Positions 12,717 to 23,990 of a stretch of 64,000 nt of DNA are shown piece after piece (within the stretch, counting starts at the first letter, position 1; the number at the start of each line of letters is the position of its first letter). The position numbers and the translations under genes are program-made. The DNA lies in assembly GCA_949752795.1 (NCBI GenBank), contig OX457063.1, forward strand, positions 66,363,783 to 66,427,782. Reading direction: 5' to 3'. The notes below the pieces were generated by a model. The model had not been told where the DNA came from. It made no database searches and worked only from the letters and a program-made list of their open reading frames with translations. This DNA is from Hyperoodon ampullatus (lineage: Eukaryota; Chordata; Mammalia; Artiodactyla; Ziphiidae).

Positions 12717-12936
12717 TTTTTTAATTTTTAAATTTTATTTATTTTTTTATACGGCAGGTTCTTATTAGTCATCAGTTTTATACACATTAGTGTATACATG
12801 TCAATCCCAATTGCCCAATTCATCACGCCACCACCCCTACCCCCCCACCGCTTTCCTCCCTTGGTGTCCATACATTTGTTCTCTACATCTGTGTCTCGAC
12901 TTCTGCCCAGCAAACCAGTTCATCTGTACCATTTTT

Positions 12937-15900
12937 CTAGGTTCCACATACATGCGTTAATATACGATATTTATTTTTCTCTTTCTGACTTACTTCACTC
13001 AGTATGACAGTCTCTAGATCCATCCACGTCTCAACAAATGACCCAATTTCCTTCCTTTTTATGGCTGAGTAATATTCCATTGTATATATGTACCACATCT
13101 TCTTTATCCATTCGTCTGTCAATGGGCATTTAGGTTGCTTCCATGACCTGGCTATTGTAAATAGTGCTGCAGTGAACACTGGGGTGCATGTGTCTTTTTG
13201 AATTCTGGTGTTCTCTGGGTATATGCCCAGCAGTGGGATTGCTGGTCATATGGTAATTCTATTTTTAGTTTTTAAAGGAACCTCCATACTGTTCCCCATA
13301 GTGGCTGTATCAATTGACATTACCACCAACAGTGCAACAGGGTTTCCTTTTCTCCACACCCTCTCCAGCATTTGTTGTTTGTAGATTTTCTGATGATGCC
13401 CATTCTAACTGGTGTGAGGTGATACCTCATTGTAGTTTGATTTGCATTTGTCTAATAATTAGTGATGTTGAGCAGCTTTTCATGTGCTTCTTGGCAATCT
13501 GTATATCTTCTTTAGAGAAATGTCTATTTAGGTCTTCTGCCCATTTTTGGATTGGGTTGTTTGTTTTTTTAATATTGAGCTGCATGAGCTGTTTATATAT
13601 TTTGGAGATTAATCCTTTGTCCGTTGCTTCACTTGCAACTATTTTCTCCCATCCTGAGGGTTGTCTTTTCGTCTTGTTTATGGTTTCCTTTGCTGTGCAA
13701 AAGCTTTGAACTTTCATTAGGTCCCATTTGTTTATTTTTGTTTTTATTTCCATTACTCTAGGAGGTGGATCAAAAACAATCTTGCTGTGATTTATGTCAG
13801 AGTGTTCTTCCTATGTTTTCCACAAGAGTTTTATAGTGTCTGGTCTTATATTTAGGTCTCTAATCCATTTTGAGTTTATTTTTGTGTATGGTGTTAGGGA
13901 GTGTCCTAATTTCATTCTTTTACATGTAGCTGTCCAGTTTTCCCAGCACTACTCATTGAAGAAACTGTTTTCTCCATTGTATATCTTGCCTCCTTTGTCA
14001 CAGATTTGTTGAACATAGGTGCATGGGTTTATTTGTGGGCTTTCTATCTTGTTCCATTGATCTATGTTTCTGTTTTTGTGCCAGTACCATACTGTCTTGA
14101 TTACTGTAGCTTTGTAGTATAGTCTGAAGTCAGGGAGCCTGATTCCTCCAGCTCCATTTTTTTCCCTCAAGACTGCTTTGGCTATTCAGGGTCTTTTGTG
14201 TCTCCATACAAATTGTAAATTTTTTGTTCTAGTTCCATAAAAAATGCCATTGGTAATTTGATAGGGATTGCATTGAATCTGTAGATTGCTTTGGGTTGTA
14301 TAGTCATTTTCACAATATTGATTCTTCCAATCCAAGAACATGGTATATCTCTCCATCTGTTGGTATCATCTTTAATTTCTTTCATCAGTGTCTTAGTTTT
14401 CTGCATACAGGTTTTTTGTCTCCCTAGGTAGGTTTATTCCTAGGTATTATATTCTTTTTTTTGCAATGGTAAATGGGAGTGTTTCCTTAATTTCTCTTTC
14501 AGATTTTTAATCATTAGTGTATAGGAATGCAAGAGATTTCTATGCATTAATTTTGTATCCTGCAACTTTACCAAATTCATTGATTAGCTCTAATAGTTTT
14601 CTGGTGGCATCTTTAGGATTCTCTATGTATAGTATCATGTTATCTGCAAGCAGTGACAGTTTTACTTCTTCTTTTCCAGTTTGTATTCCTTTTATTTCTT
14701 TTTATTCTCTGATTGCCACGGCTAGAACTTCCAAAACTATATTGAATAATAGTGGTGAGAATGGACATCCTTGTCTTGTTCTTCATCTTAGAGGAAATGC
14801 TTTCAGTTTTTCACCATTGAGAATGGTGTTTGCTGTGGGTTTGTCATATATGGCCTTTATTATGTTGAGGTAGGTCCCCTCTATGCCCACTTTCTGGAGA
14901 GTTTTTATCATAAATGGGTGTTGAATTTTGTCAAAAGCTTTTTCTGCATCTATTGAGATGATTGTATGGTTTTTATTCTTAAATTTGTTAATATGGTGTA
15001 TCACATTGATTGATATGCATATACTGAAGAATCCTTGCATCCCTAGGATAAATCCCACTTGATCATGGTGTATGATCCTTTTAATGTGTTGTTGGATTCT
15101 GTTTGCTAGTATTTTATTGAGGATTTTTGCATCTATATTTATTAGTGATATGGGTCTGTAATTTTCTTTTTTTGTAGTATCTTTGTCTCGTTTTGGTATC
15201 ACGGTGACGGTGGCTTCATAGAATGTGTTTGGGAGTGTTCCTTCCTCTGCAATTTTTTGGAAGAGTTTGAGAGGATGGGTGTTAGCTCTTCTCAAAATGT
15301 TTGATAGAATTCACCTGTGAAGCCATCTGGTCCTGGGCTTCTTTTGTTGGAAGATTTTTTTTTTTTTTTTTTTGTGGTATGTGGGCCTCTTACTGTTGTG
15401 GCCTTTCCCGTTGCGGAGCACAGGCTCCGGACGCGCAGGCTCAGCGGCCATAGCTCACGGGCCCAGCCGCTCCGCGGCACGTGGGATCCTCCCAGACCGG
15501 GGCACGAACCCGCGTCCCCTGCATCGGCAGGCGGACTCTCAACCTCTGCGCCACCAGGGAAGCCCTGTTGGAAGATTTTTAATCACAGTTGCAATTTCAT
15601 TACTTGTGATTGGTCTGTTCATATTTTCTATTCTTGGTTCAGTCTTGGAAGGTTATATACCTGTCTAAGAATTTGTCCATTTCTTCCAGGTTGTCCATTT
15701 TATTGGCATAGAGTTACTCATAGTAGTCTCTTAGTATGCTTTGTATTTCTGTGGTGTCTTTTGTAACTTCTTTTTCATTTCTAACTTTATTGATTTGAGT
15801 CCTCTCCCTCTTTTTCTTGATGAGTCTGGCTAATCGTTTATCAGTCTTGTTTATCTTCTCACAGAACAAGATTTTAGTTTTATTGATCTTTACTGTTGTT

Positions 15901-16956
15901 TTCTTTGTTTCTATTTCATTAATTTCTGCTCTGATCTTTATGATTTCTTTCCTTCTGCTGACTTCGGTTTTTGTTTGTTCTTCTTTCTCTAGGTCGCCTA
16001 AGTGTAAGGTTAGATTGTTTATTTGAGATTTTTCTTGTTTCTTGAGGTTGGCTTGTATAGCTATAAACTTCCCTCTTAGAACTGCTTTTGCTGTATCCCA
16101 TAGGTTTTGGATTGTCGTGTTTTCATTGTCATTTGTCGCTAGGTATTTTTTGATTTCCTCTGATTTGTTCAGTGATCTCTTGGTTATTTAGTAGCATATT
16201 GTTTAGCCTCCATGTGTTTGTGTTTTTTATGGTTTTTTCCCTGTAATTCATTTCTAATCTCATAGTGCTGTGGTCAGAAAAGATGCTTGATACGATTTCA
16301 ATTTTCTTAAATTTACTGAGGCTTGGTTTGTGACCCAAGATGTGATCTATCCTGGAAAATGTTCCGTGCGCACTTGAGAAGATAGTGTAATCTGCTGTTT
16401 TGGGATGGAATGTCCAAAAAATATCAATTAAATCTATCTGGTCTGTTGTGTCATTTAAAGCTTCTGTTTCCTTATTTATTTTCATTTTGGATGATCTGTC
16501 CATTGGTGTAACTGAGGTGTTAAAATACCCCACTATTATTGTGTTACTGTCTGTTTCCTGTTTTATAGCTGTTAGCAGTTGCCTTATGTATTGAGGTGCT
16601 CCTATGTTGGGTGCATATATATTTATAATTGTTATATCTTCTTCTTGGATTGATCCCTTGATCATTATGTAGTGTCCTTCCTTTTCTCTTGCAACATTCT
16701 TTATTTTAAAGTCTATTTTATCTGATATGAGTATTGCTACTCCAGGTTTCTTTCAATTTCCATTTGCATGGAATATCTTTTTCCATCCCCTCACTTTCAG
16801 TCTGAATGTGTCCCTGGGTCTGAAGTGGGTCTCTTGTAGACAGCATATATATGGGTCTTGTTTTTGTATCCATTCATCGAGCCCGTGTCTTTTGGTTAGA
16901 GCATTTAATCCATTCATGTTTAAGGTAATTATCAATATGTATGTTCCTATGACCAT
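12937..16956 (-). pseudogene. L1 ORF2 (endonuclease/reverse transcriptase), disrupted
   Basis: The intact ORF would encode the L1 endonuclease plus reverse transcriptase that nicks DNA and copies RNA at the break. The N-terminus is at 16956 ('TLNMNGLNALTKRHG' and 'QDPYICCLQETHF', endonuclease). Reverse transcriptase pieces lie at 14783-15295, including '[16 protein letters not shown]', which lies in the RT region but lacks the YADD box. The C-terminus ends at 12937 ('TMEYYSAIKRKEIG'). After removing the SINE and one duplication, about 3.8 kb (~1266 codons) remains, normal for ORF2p. Many stops and frameshifts break it. Confidence 0.9.
15360..15565 (-). mobile_element. CHR-2 type tRNA-derived SINE nested in L1 ORF2
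   Basis: Reverse copy inside the full-length L1. A perfect 15 bp duplication 'tgttggaagattttt' lies at 15345-15359 and 15566-15580. Deleting the SINE and one duplication restores continuous L1 sequence, which proves the order of insertion. Confidence 0.97.
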
Positions 16957-17014
16957 TTTCTTAATTGTTTTGGGTTTGTTTTTGTAGGTCCTTTTCTTCT
17001 CTTGTGTTTCCCAC

Positions 17015-17906
17015 TTAGAGAAGTTCCTTTAGCATTTGTTGTAGAGCTGGTTTGGTGGTGCTGAATTCTCTTAGCTTTTGCTTGTCTGTAAAGCTTTTGA
17101 TTTCTCCTTTGAATCTGAATGAGATCCTTGCTGGGTAGAGTAATCTTGGTGGTAGGTTTTTCCCTTTCATCACTTTAAATATGTCCTGCCACTCCCTTTT
17201 GGCTTGCAGAGTTTCTACTGAAAGATCAGCTGTTAACCTTTTGGGGATTCCCTTATGTGTTATTTGTTGCTTTTCCCTTGCTGCTTTAAATATTTTTTCC
17301 TTGTATTTAATTTTTGGTAGTTTGATTAATATATGTCTTGGCGCGTTTCTCCTTGGATTTATCCTGTATGGGACTCTCGGCACTTCCTGGACTTGATTGA
17401 CTATTTCCCCCCATGTCAGGGAAGTTTTCAACTATAATCCCTTCAAATATTTTCTCATTCCCTTTCTTTTTCTCATCTTTTTCTGGGACCGCTATAATTC
17501 GAATGTTTGTGCGTTTAATGTTGTCCCAGAGGTCTCTGCAACTGTCCTCAATTCTTTTCATTTTTCATTCTTTATTCTGCTCTGCAGTAGTTATTTCCAC
17601 TCTTTTATCTTCCTGGCCACTTATCCATTCTTCTGCCTCAGTTTTTGTGCTATAGATTCCTTCTAGAGAATTTTTTATTTTGTTTATTGTGTTGTTCATC
17701 ATTATTTGTTTGCTGTTTAGTTCTTCTTGGTCCTTGTTAAATGTTTCTTGTATTTTCTACATTGTATTTCCAAGATTTTGGATTATCTTTACTATCATTA
17801 CTCCGAATTCTTTTTCAGGTAGACTGCCTATTTCTTCTTCATTTGTTTGGTCTCATGGGTTTTTACCTTGCTCCTTCATCTGCTGTGTATTTTTCTGTCT
17901 TCTCAT
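17015..17906 (-). pseudogene. L1 ORF1 (RNA-binding protein), disrupted
   Basis: ORF1p is the trimeric nucleic-acid chaperone that coats L1 RNA. The ATG at 17906 ('MRRQKNTQQMKEQGKN') is followed early by a stop. The C-terminal half survives in pieces at 17307-17561 ('MKRIEDSCRDLWDNIKRTNI') and 17015-17431 ('LQAKREWQDIFKVMKGKNL', the C-terminal domain). Total length is about 297 codons, normal for the family. The pieces lie in different frames, so it is dead. Confidence 0.85.
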
Positions 17907-18556
17907 TTTGCTTAATTTAATGTGTTTGGGGTCTCCTTTTCACAGGCTGCAGGTTCGTAGTTCCCATTGTTTTTGGTGTCTGCCCCCAGTTGGTAATGTT
18001 GGTTCACTCGGTTGTGCCTCCTGGTGGAGGGGAGTGGTCCCTGTGTTCTGATGGATGAGGCTGGATCTTGTCTTTCTGGTGGGCCAGACCATGTCTGGTG
18101 GTGTGTTTTGGGGTGTCTGTGAACTTATGATTTCAGGCAGCCTCTCTGCTAATGGGTGGGGTTGTGTTCCTGTCTTGCTAGTTGTTTGACATGGGGTGTA
18201 CTGCACTGGAGCTTGCTGGTCGTTGAGTGGAGCTGTGTTTTAGCGTTGAGATGGAGATCTCTGTGAGAGCTGTCACCGATTGATATTATGAGGGGCTGGG
18301 AGTTCTCTGGTGGGCCAGTGTCCTAAACTCAGCTCTCCTATCTCAGAGGCTCAGGCCTGACATCTGCCCAGAGCACCAAGGCCCTGTCAGCCACACGGCC
18401 AGGTATGTGGGTATTTTCTTGCCTTTTGGTAAGTCTGAGGTTTTCTGCCAGTGTTCAGGTGGTGTTCTGTAGGAGTTGTTCCACATGTAGACTTATTTTT
18501 GATGTATTTGTGGGGAGGAAGGTGATCTCCACATCTTATTCCTCTGCCATCTTCAG

Positions 18557-19589
18557 ATGGATCAATGTCATTCACAGTTTCAGTGCTTTCAACTTTACAT
18601 CCTCCAAGTCCAGCAAAAATCAGTTTCAGTGGAAACCCACTGCACAATCGCTTAGGATTATTTTCTGTTGTCTGAAACTCTTCTTATACAGGTTTTTTTG
18701 GGCTGCTGCATAGAGCCTACTTCCATCTCAGTGGAAAGCCCATTCTAGACTCTCTTATGACTCACATCACAGGCCTCTGACTTCTCCTAGAAAGCATTTA
18801 AAGAATAGCCTGGGTGAGATCACCTAGGGAGTAAGTATAGATGGAGAGTGAAACAGGGCTGAAGACTGGGGTTATCCAACATTTGGATGTCAGGAAGTTG
18901 AAGAGCCATTAAAGGAGGTTGAGAAGGAATGGCTAAAGCGGCAGGGTGTTGTCTGGGAGAGTGAAGTCCTAGGAGCCATGAGAAGAAAGTGTTTCAAGAA
19001 AGAGAACACAGTATACTCTGTCAATCTGTATTCAAAGTTGAGGAAAATGAAGCCTTAGAATTGACTTTGGGATTTGGCAATGTGGAGGACATCGGTGACT
19101 TTGATAAGTTCAGTCTTGTTGAAGCAGTGGGAATGAAAGTCTGATTGGAGGTATCTCAGGAGAGATTGGAAGAGAGTAAGTGGCAACCATGAGCGTGGAT
19201 GGTCTTTGTAATCATGTTGTAAAATGGAACACAGGAATGGAGTGTAAGCAGATACATATGCCTGACATGATGAGATGTTTTAAAGGAGAAACATGAAAGA
19301 GTTTCATATGGTTACCTCTGAGAGATTGAGTGGACCTGGGTATAGAGGAGATAGAGAAAAATTTTGCTTTCTCCTTTATAATTCTATTACTGTTTAATAT
19401 TTTCCCCCCATCAAGCTTGTGTTGCTCTTATTAAGAAGCAATCTTCACAAGGTGTATGTTAATATGTAAAAATACATATAAAATATGGTATATATAATAC
19501 GATTACTTTAAAAAGAAAACTGCAGAGAAAAAACAAGAAAAAGCATAAAATATTAATAATATTATATAGTACAAATTGAATGAACTTTG
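18557..19589. other. Unassigned non-coding stretch
   Basis: Flank on the 5' side of the full-length L1. It is not the continuation of the ancient L1 on the other side. No gene or repeat recognised; T/A-rich towards 19430-19560. Confidence 0.45.
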
Positions 19590-19695
19590 GAATCTGGAAG
19601 TACTTGGGACTGAAATCTGCCTCCCATACAAATCACTTAATGTCTCTTAGCCTTGATTTTCTTATTTGTAATATGTGTATAAAAATACTACCATC
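19590..19695 (+). mobile_element. MIR fragment
   Basis: Sense MIR core: 'tgggactgaaatctgcctcc', then 'atcacttaatgtctcttagc' and 'ttttcttatttgtaatatg', matching the order seen in MIR ('...cacttaacctctctgagcctcagtttcctcatctgtaaaatg'). Old mammalian SINE, heavily diverged. Confidence 0.6.
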
Positions 19696-19696
19696 A

Positions 19697-20324
19697 TCAA
19701 GAAGGAAGTTTATAGTGATAATAAACCGACCTCCAGAAAGAAAGATCTCAACCTAAGCTTTCCCATGAAGGAACTAGAAAAAGAAGAACAAACAGAGCCC
19801 AAAGTTAGTAGAAGGATAGAAATAATAAAGATCAGAGCAGAAATAAATGAAATAGAGACTAAAGGATCATAAGAAATGACTATGAGCACTTATATGCCAA
19901 TAACATGGACAGCTTAGAAGAAATGGACAAATTCCTAGAAACGTACAATCTTCCAAGACTGAATCAGAAGTAACTAGAACATATGAACAGACCAATTAAC
20001 CATCAGTAATGAAATTTAATCAGTAGTAAAAAAAACTCCCAACAAACCAAAGTATAGGACCCGGCAGCTTCACAGGTGAATTCTTCCAAACATAGAAAAG
20101 TGTTAACATCTATCCTTCTGAAACTATTCCAAAAAAATTGCAGAGGAAGGAACATTTCCAACTCACTCTGTGAGGCCAGCATCGCCCTAATACCAAAACC
20201 AGATAATGTTGTCACAAAAAAAGAAACTTACAGGCAAATATCGCTGATGAACATAGATGGAAAAATTCTCAACAAAATATTAGCTAACAGAGTTCCAACA
20301 ATGTGTTAGAAGGATTATACAGGC
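19697..20324 (+). mobile_element. L1 ORF2 fragment
   Basis: Sense L1 segment from the linker into the reverse transcriptase region. Words include 'aaaccgacctccagaaagaa', 'gcagaaataaatgaaataga', 'cttcacaggtgaattcttcc' and 'gaaaaattctcaacaaaata'. It contains frame breaks and ends where unrelated sequence begins. Confidence 0.85.
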
Positions 20325-20390
20325 TACCACTGCTGCCTGAGCAGCTGAACCAAATGTTTATAACTTAATTGAAGACTCAGGAACTACATT

Positions 20391-21530
20391 TGGAGAGAAC
20401 AGCCAATATAGTAGAGTAGAAAGACCCGGAGCTCACCTCCTCTCACAAGCACACCAAAATCACAGCTATCTGCAGGACAACCATTGATGAAAAAGACTGG
20501 AACCTACCAGAAAAGATCTTCTACAACTAAAGACATAAAGAAGGAACCACAACCAGATGGGTAGGAGGGGAGGACTCACAATATAATCAACTCCCATACC
20601 CCCCCACAAGTGGGCAACCCACAAACCGGAGAATAATTCTATTGCAGCAATTTCTCCCACAAGAGTGAGAGCTCTGGGCCCCATGTCAGGCTTCTCAGCC
20701 TAGGGTTCCCTCACCGGGAAGATGAGCCCCCAGAGCATTCAGCTTTGAAGGCCAGCAGGGCTTAATTTTAGGAGCCTCACAGAACTGGGGGAGATAGAGA
20801 CTTCCCTCTTAAGGGGTGCATACAAAATCTCATAAACATTGGGACCCAGGATAAAAGCAGTAATTTGATAGAATCCTAGGCCAGACCTACTTTGCTGGTC
20901 TTGGAGAGTCTCCTGGAGAAATGGGGGCGGGGGCAGCTGTAGCTCACCATGGGGACATAGACATTGGTGGCAGACATAGACATTGGTGGCAGACAGATTT
21001 AGGAATATTCAGCCTCATGAACACTGCTGCTGGCAGCCAATATCTTGGTTCATTACCACCAAGACCTGGCCCCACCCAATAGCCTGTGGGAGACAGTGCT
21101 GGCATGCCTCAGGCCAAACAACTAACTGGGGAGGGACGCAGCCCCACCCATCAGCAGACTGTCTAAAGACTTCCTAAGCCCACAGCTGCCTACAGACACA
21201 CCCCTAGACATGGCCTTGCCCACCAGAGGGCCAGGACCCAGCACTACCTACCGGTGGGCAGGCACTGGCCCTTCCCACAGGAAGCTTGCACTAGCCTCTA
21301 GACCTACCTCACCCACGGGGGGCAGACACCAGAAGCAAGAAAAGTACAACCCCACAACCTGCGGAACAAGTTCACCAACACAGGCCAGACCCCATCCTGG
21401 GACAAACTGGGCCCGGGCCCTGGCCCTGCGCACTCGCAGGCCAACAGAACCTTCGGAAAACCCTGGATCCCATACCCAACTGTGTCAGGAACTGCACCCC
21501 CCTTTACCCCCTGTACAAATGATCTGAAAT
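20391..21530 (+). mobile_element. L1 5'UTR fragment
   Basis: GC-richer sense stretch beginning about 'agtagagtagaaagacccgg', an L1 5' end pattern, followed by 5'UTR words ('ggaacctaccagaaaagatc', 'acataaagaaggaaccacaa'). It contains a perfect 19 bp tandem duplication at 20954-20991. It runs straight into L1 3' sequence with no ORF1 or most of ORF2 between. Confidence 0.7.
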
Positions 21531-22297
21531 GAGCTCTGGGAAGATTCCTTTACAAATTATAAATAGGACTGCATATGATCCAGCAAGTCCACTCCTGGGT
21601 ATTTATCCAAAGAAAACAAAAACACTAGTTAGAGAAGATATATGCACCCCTATGTTCAGCCTTATTTACAATAGCCAAGAAATAGAAGCAACCTGAGTGT
21701 CCATTGATAGATGCATGAAGAAGTTGTGGTGTATGTATGTGTATGTGTATATATATGTGTGTATATATACACACATACACACATGTATATATATATGTAT
21801 GTGGCATGTGTATGTATACACACACAATGGAGTATTACTCAGCCGTAAAGAGTGATATCTTGCCATTTGCAACATGGATGGACCTAGGGTTTCATGCTAA
21901 GTGAAATAAGTCAGACAGAAAAAGACAAATATTGTATGATTTGATTCGTGTAGAATCTAAAAAAGAAAACAATGAAGAAACATAGCTAAACATAAACAGA
22001 GTTACAGATACATTGAACAAACAAGTAGTTGCCAGAGAGAAGGGAGGTAGGGGGAAGAGAGAAATATCTGCGATTAAGAGGTATAAACTTTCAGTTACAA
22101 AATAAATGAGTCACAGTTACGAAATGTACAACGTGGGGAATATAGTCAGTAATTATGTAACATCTTTATATGGTGACAGATGACAACTAGACTTATCTTG
22201 GTGATCATTTTGAAGTGTAGAGAAGTATCACATCACTTTGTTGTGTACCAGGAACTAACCTAGTTTTGTTGGTCAATTATACTTCAAAAACAAACAA
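21531..22297 (+). mobile_element. L1 3' end fragment
   Basis: Sense ORF2 C-terminal region and 3'UTR: 'gatccagcaagtccactcct', 'caatggagtattactcagcc', 'aagtgaaataagtcagacag'. It ends 'ggtcaattatacttcaaaaa' and a short A/C tail. A compound TG/TA/CA microsatellite (about 21731-21826) sits at the same L1 position as the one at 1591-1700. An older lineage than the L1 at 36.7 kb. Confidence 0.85.
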
Positions 22298-22665
22298 ACC
22301 CATAGAAAAAGAGATCAGATTTGTGGTTACCAGAGGGAGGGGGTGGGAGGAGGGAGAACTGGATGAAGGTGGTCAAAAGGTAACAACTTGCAGTTATAAG
22401 ATAAGTACCAGGGATGTTATGTACAACATGATAAATATAATTAACACTGCTGTATGATATATAAGTTGAGAATAAACCCTAAGAGTTCTCTTCACAAGAA
22501 AAAAATGTATTCTATTTCTTTCATGTTGTATGTATATGAGATGATGGATGTCCACTAAACTTGTGATACTCATTTCATGATGTAAGTCATATCATTACGC
22601 TGTACACCTTAAACTTAAGGCAGTGCTGCATGTCAATTATATCTCAATAAAACTGGAAGAAAAAA
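22298..22665 (+). mobile_element. Second L1 3'UTR fragment in tandem
   Basis: Another sense L1 3'UTR follows directly: 'gatcagatttgtggttacca', 'gctgtacaccttaaacttaa', ending 'caattatatctcaataaaac' with AATAAA and an A-rich tail. Two 3' ends in a row mean two separate insertions or a duplication. Confidence 0.8.
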
Positions 22666-22675
22666 ATTACTATGG

Positions 22676-22995
22676 GACTCCCCTGGTGGCGCAGTGGTTA
22701 AGAATCTGCTTGCCAATTCAGGGGACATGGGTTGAATCCCTGGTCTGGGAAGATCCCACATGCCTTGGAGCAGCTAAGCCCATGTGCCACAACTACTGAG
22801 CCAGTGCTCTAGAACCCTCGAGCCACAACTACTGAACCCACATGCCACAACTTCTGAAGCCTGCGTGTCCTAGAGTCTGTGCTCTGAAACAAGAGAAGCC
22901 ACTGCAGTGAGAAGCCTGTGCATCACAAAGAAGAGTAGCTCCCGCTTGCTGCAACTAGAGGAAATCCGCGTGCAGCAACGAGACCCAACGCAGCC

Positions 22996-23023
<28 letters not shown>
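22676..23023 (+). mobile_element. CHR-1 type (long) tRNA-derived SINE
   Basis: Sense copy beginning 'gggactcccctggtggcgca', with B-box-like 'gggttgaatccc'. The ~350 bp body holds repeated ~22 bp units starting 'ccacaactactgaac', ends '...cgacccaacgcagcc'-like sequence and has a long pure A-tail (22997-23024). Longer and older in type than the CHR-2 copies. Flanking duplications are not clear. Confidence 0.9.
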
Positions 23024-23024
<1 letters not shown>

Positions 23025-23027
<3 letters not shown>

Positions 23028-23590
23028 TACAAGTGTTAGTGTGAAACTTCAGTGGAGGAATAGCGTATGTTAAGTGCCTGAAATTAGTAGGTTCTTAGTC
23101 CATTATTATTATTCCTCTTAACTTTCCATGTTTTCCAATGTTTTAAAAGGGACAAAATATTCACATATTACTTGTGTCATTAAAAGTTAGAACTGCTGGA
23201 AACAGACTGGAGCAACAGACCAAAGGCTTGTAAAGAAGAGGGTGGTGTTTGTCCTGGTGTCATTATTTAGAGTCCCCTTTCACTTTCAGAAGTGTCCCAG
23301 TGTGGATGATAAATTATATGATCCCCGTATTTGAGGGATATGGAACCTTTCAGTGTTTTCACAGGACTCTATAGTGCTCTTGGATGGTTTTGCATAAAGA
23401 TTTGTATATTAGGTTGGGGAATAGGATGGTGGTCCAATGAGATTAAAAGGATGTCAACGTCCAGGTTTAAATTCTGCCATGAAGTTAAGATAAATAACAT
23501 TTGGGATGGAAAGACAGACCCCCACAGTGAAGTTTTCTGTCCTGGATAGGTGGGCAGTTTAAGTATAGGCCAGGGGGAGCAATATTAAAT
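23025..23590. other. Unassigned non-coding stretch
   Basis: Between two SINEs; no gene, exon or repeat recognised. Confidence 0.45.
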
Positions 23591-23603
23591 AAAATATGTT
23601 GCA

Positions 23604-23793
23604 GGGCTTCCCTGGTGGCTCAGTGGTTGAGAGTCCGCCTGACGATGCAGGGAACACGGGTTCGTGCCCTGGTCCGGGAAGATCCCACATGCCGTGGAGT
23701 GGCTAGGCCTGTGAGCCATGGCCGCTGAGACTGTGCGTCCGGAGCCTGTGCTCCGCAATGGGAGTGGCCACAACAGTGAGAGGCCTGCGTACC

Positions 23794-23819
<26 letters not shown>
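23604..23819 (+). mobile_element. CHR-2 type tRNA-derived SINE
   Basis: Full-length sense copy with a pure A-tail of about 25-28 bases. A perfect 13 bp duplication 'aaaatatgttgca' lies at 23591-23603 and 23820-23832. The long uninterrupted tail and perfect duplication suggest a recent insertion. Confidence 0.96.
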
Positions 23820-23826
<7 letters not shown>

Positions 23827-23849
23827 GTTGCAAACTCTTAAGACTCTAT

Positions 23850-23990
23850 TCAAGTATAGAGTCCTTTCATGTGTATTGTCCCATTTGAATCTCAACGTAT
23901 TCTCTAGTGGTTTTTTTTTTTTTTTAATACATAGGGAAATAGCTAGTAACTGATCTGGGAATAAAACTATCTCCTCATGCTCTTTACATT
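23850..23990 (-). mobile_element. MIR fragment (weak)
   Basis: Antisense MIR-like order of words: 'tgtattgtcccatttgaatc', a T-rich interruption, then 'aaatagctagtaactgatct' and 'ctcctcatgctctttacatt'. Diverged; call rests on word order. Confidence 0.45.

Larger units (their letters stand above)
12717..18556 (-). mobile_element. Full-length but inactive L1 retrotransposon
   Basis: Reading right to left: 5'UTR 17907-18556 (starting at the L1-typical 'gatggcagaggaataag'), ORF1 17015-17906, a 58 bp spacer, ORF2 12937-16956 (with a SINE inside), a ~200 bp 3'UTR and an A-rich tail at about 12717-12752. Removing the SINE leaves about 5.6 kb, close to a complete L1. Both ORFs are broken by stops and frameshifts. 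The 3'UTR differs from the other two young L1 types here, so it is a separate lineage. I find no convincing target duplication. Complete structure, dead copy. Confidence 0.92.
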
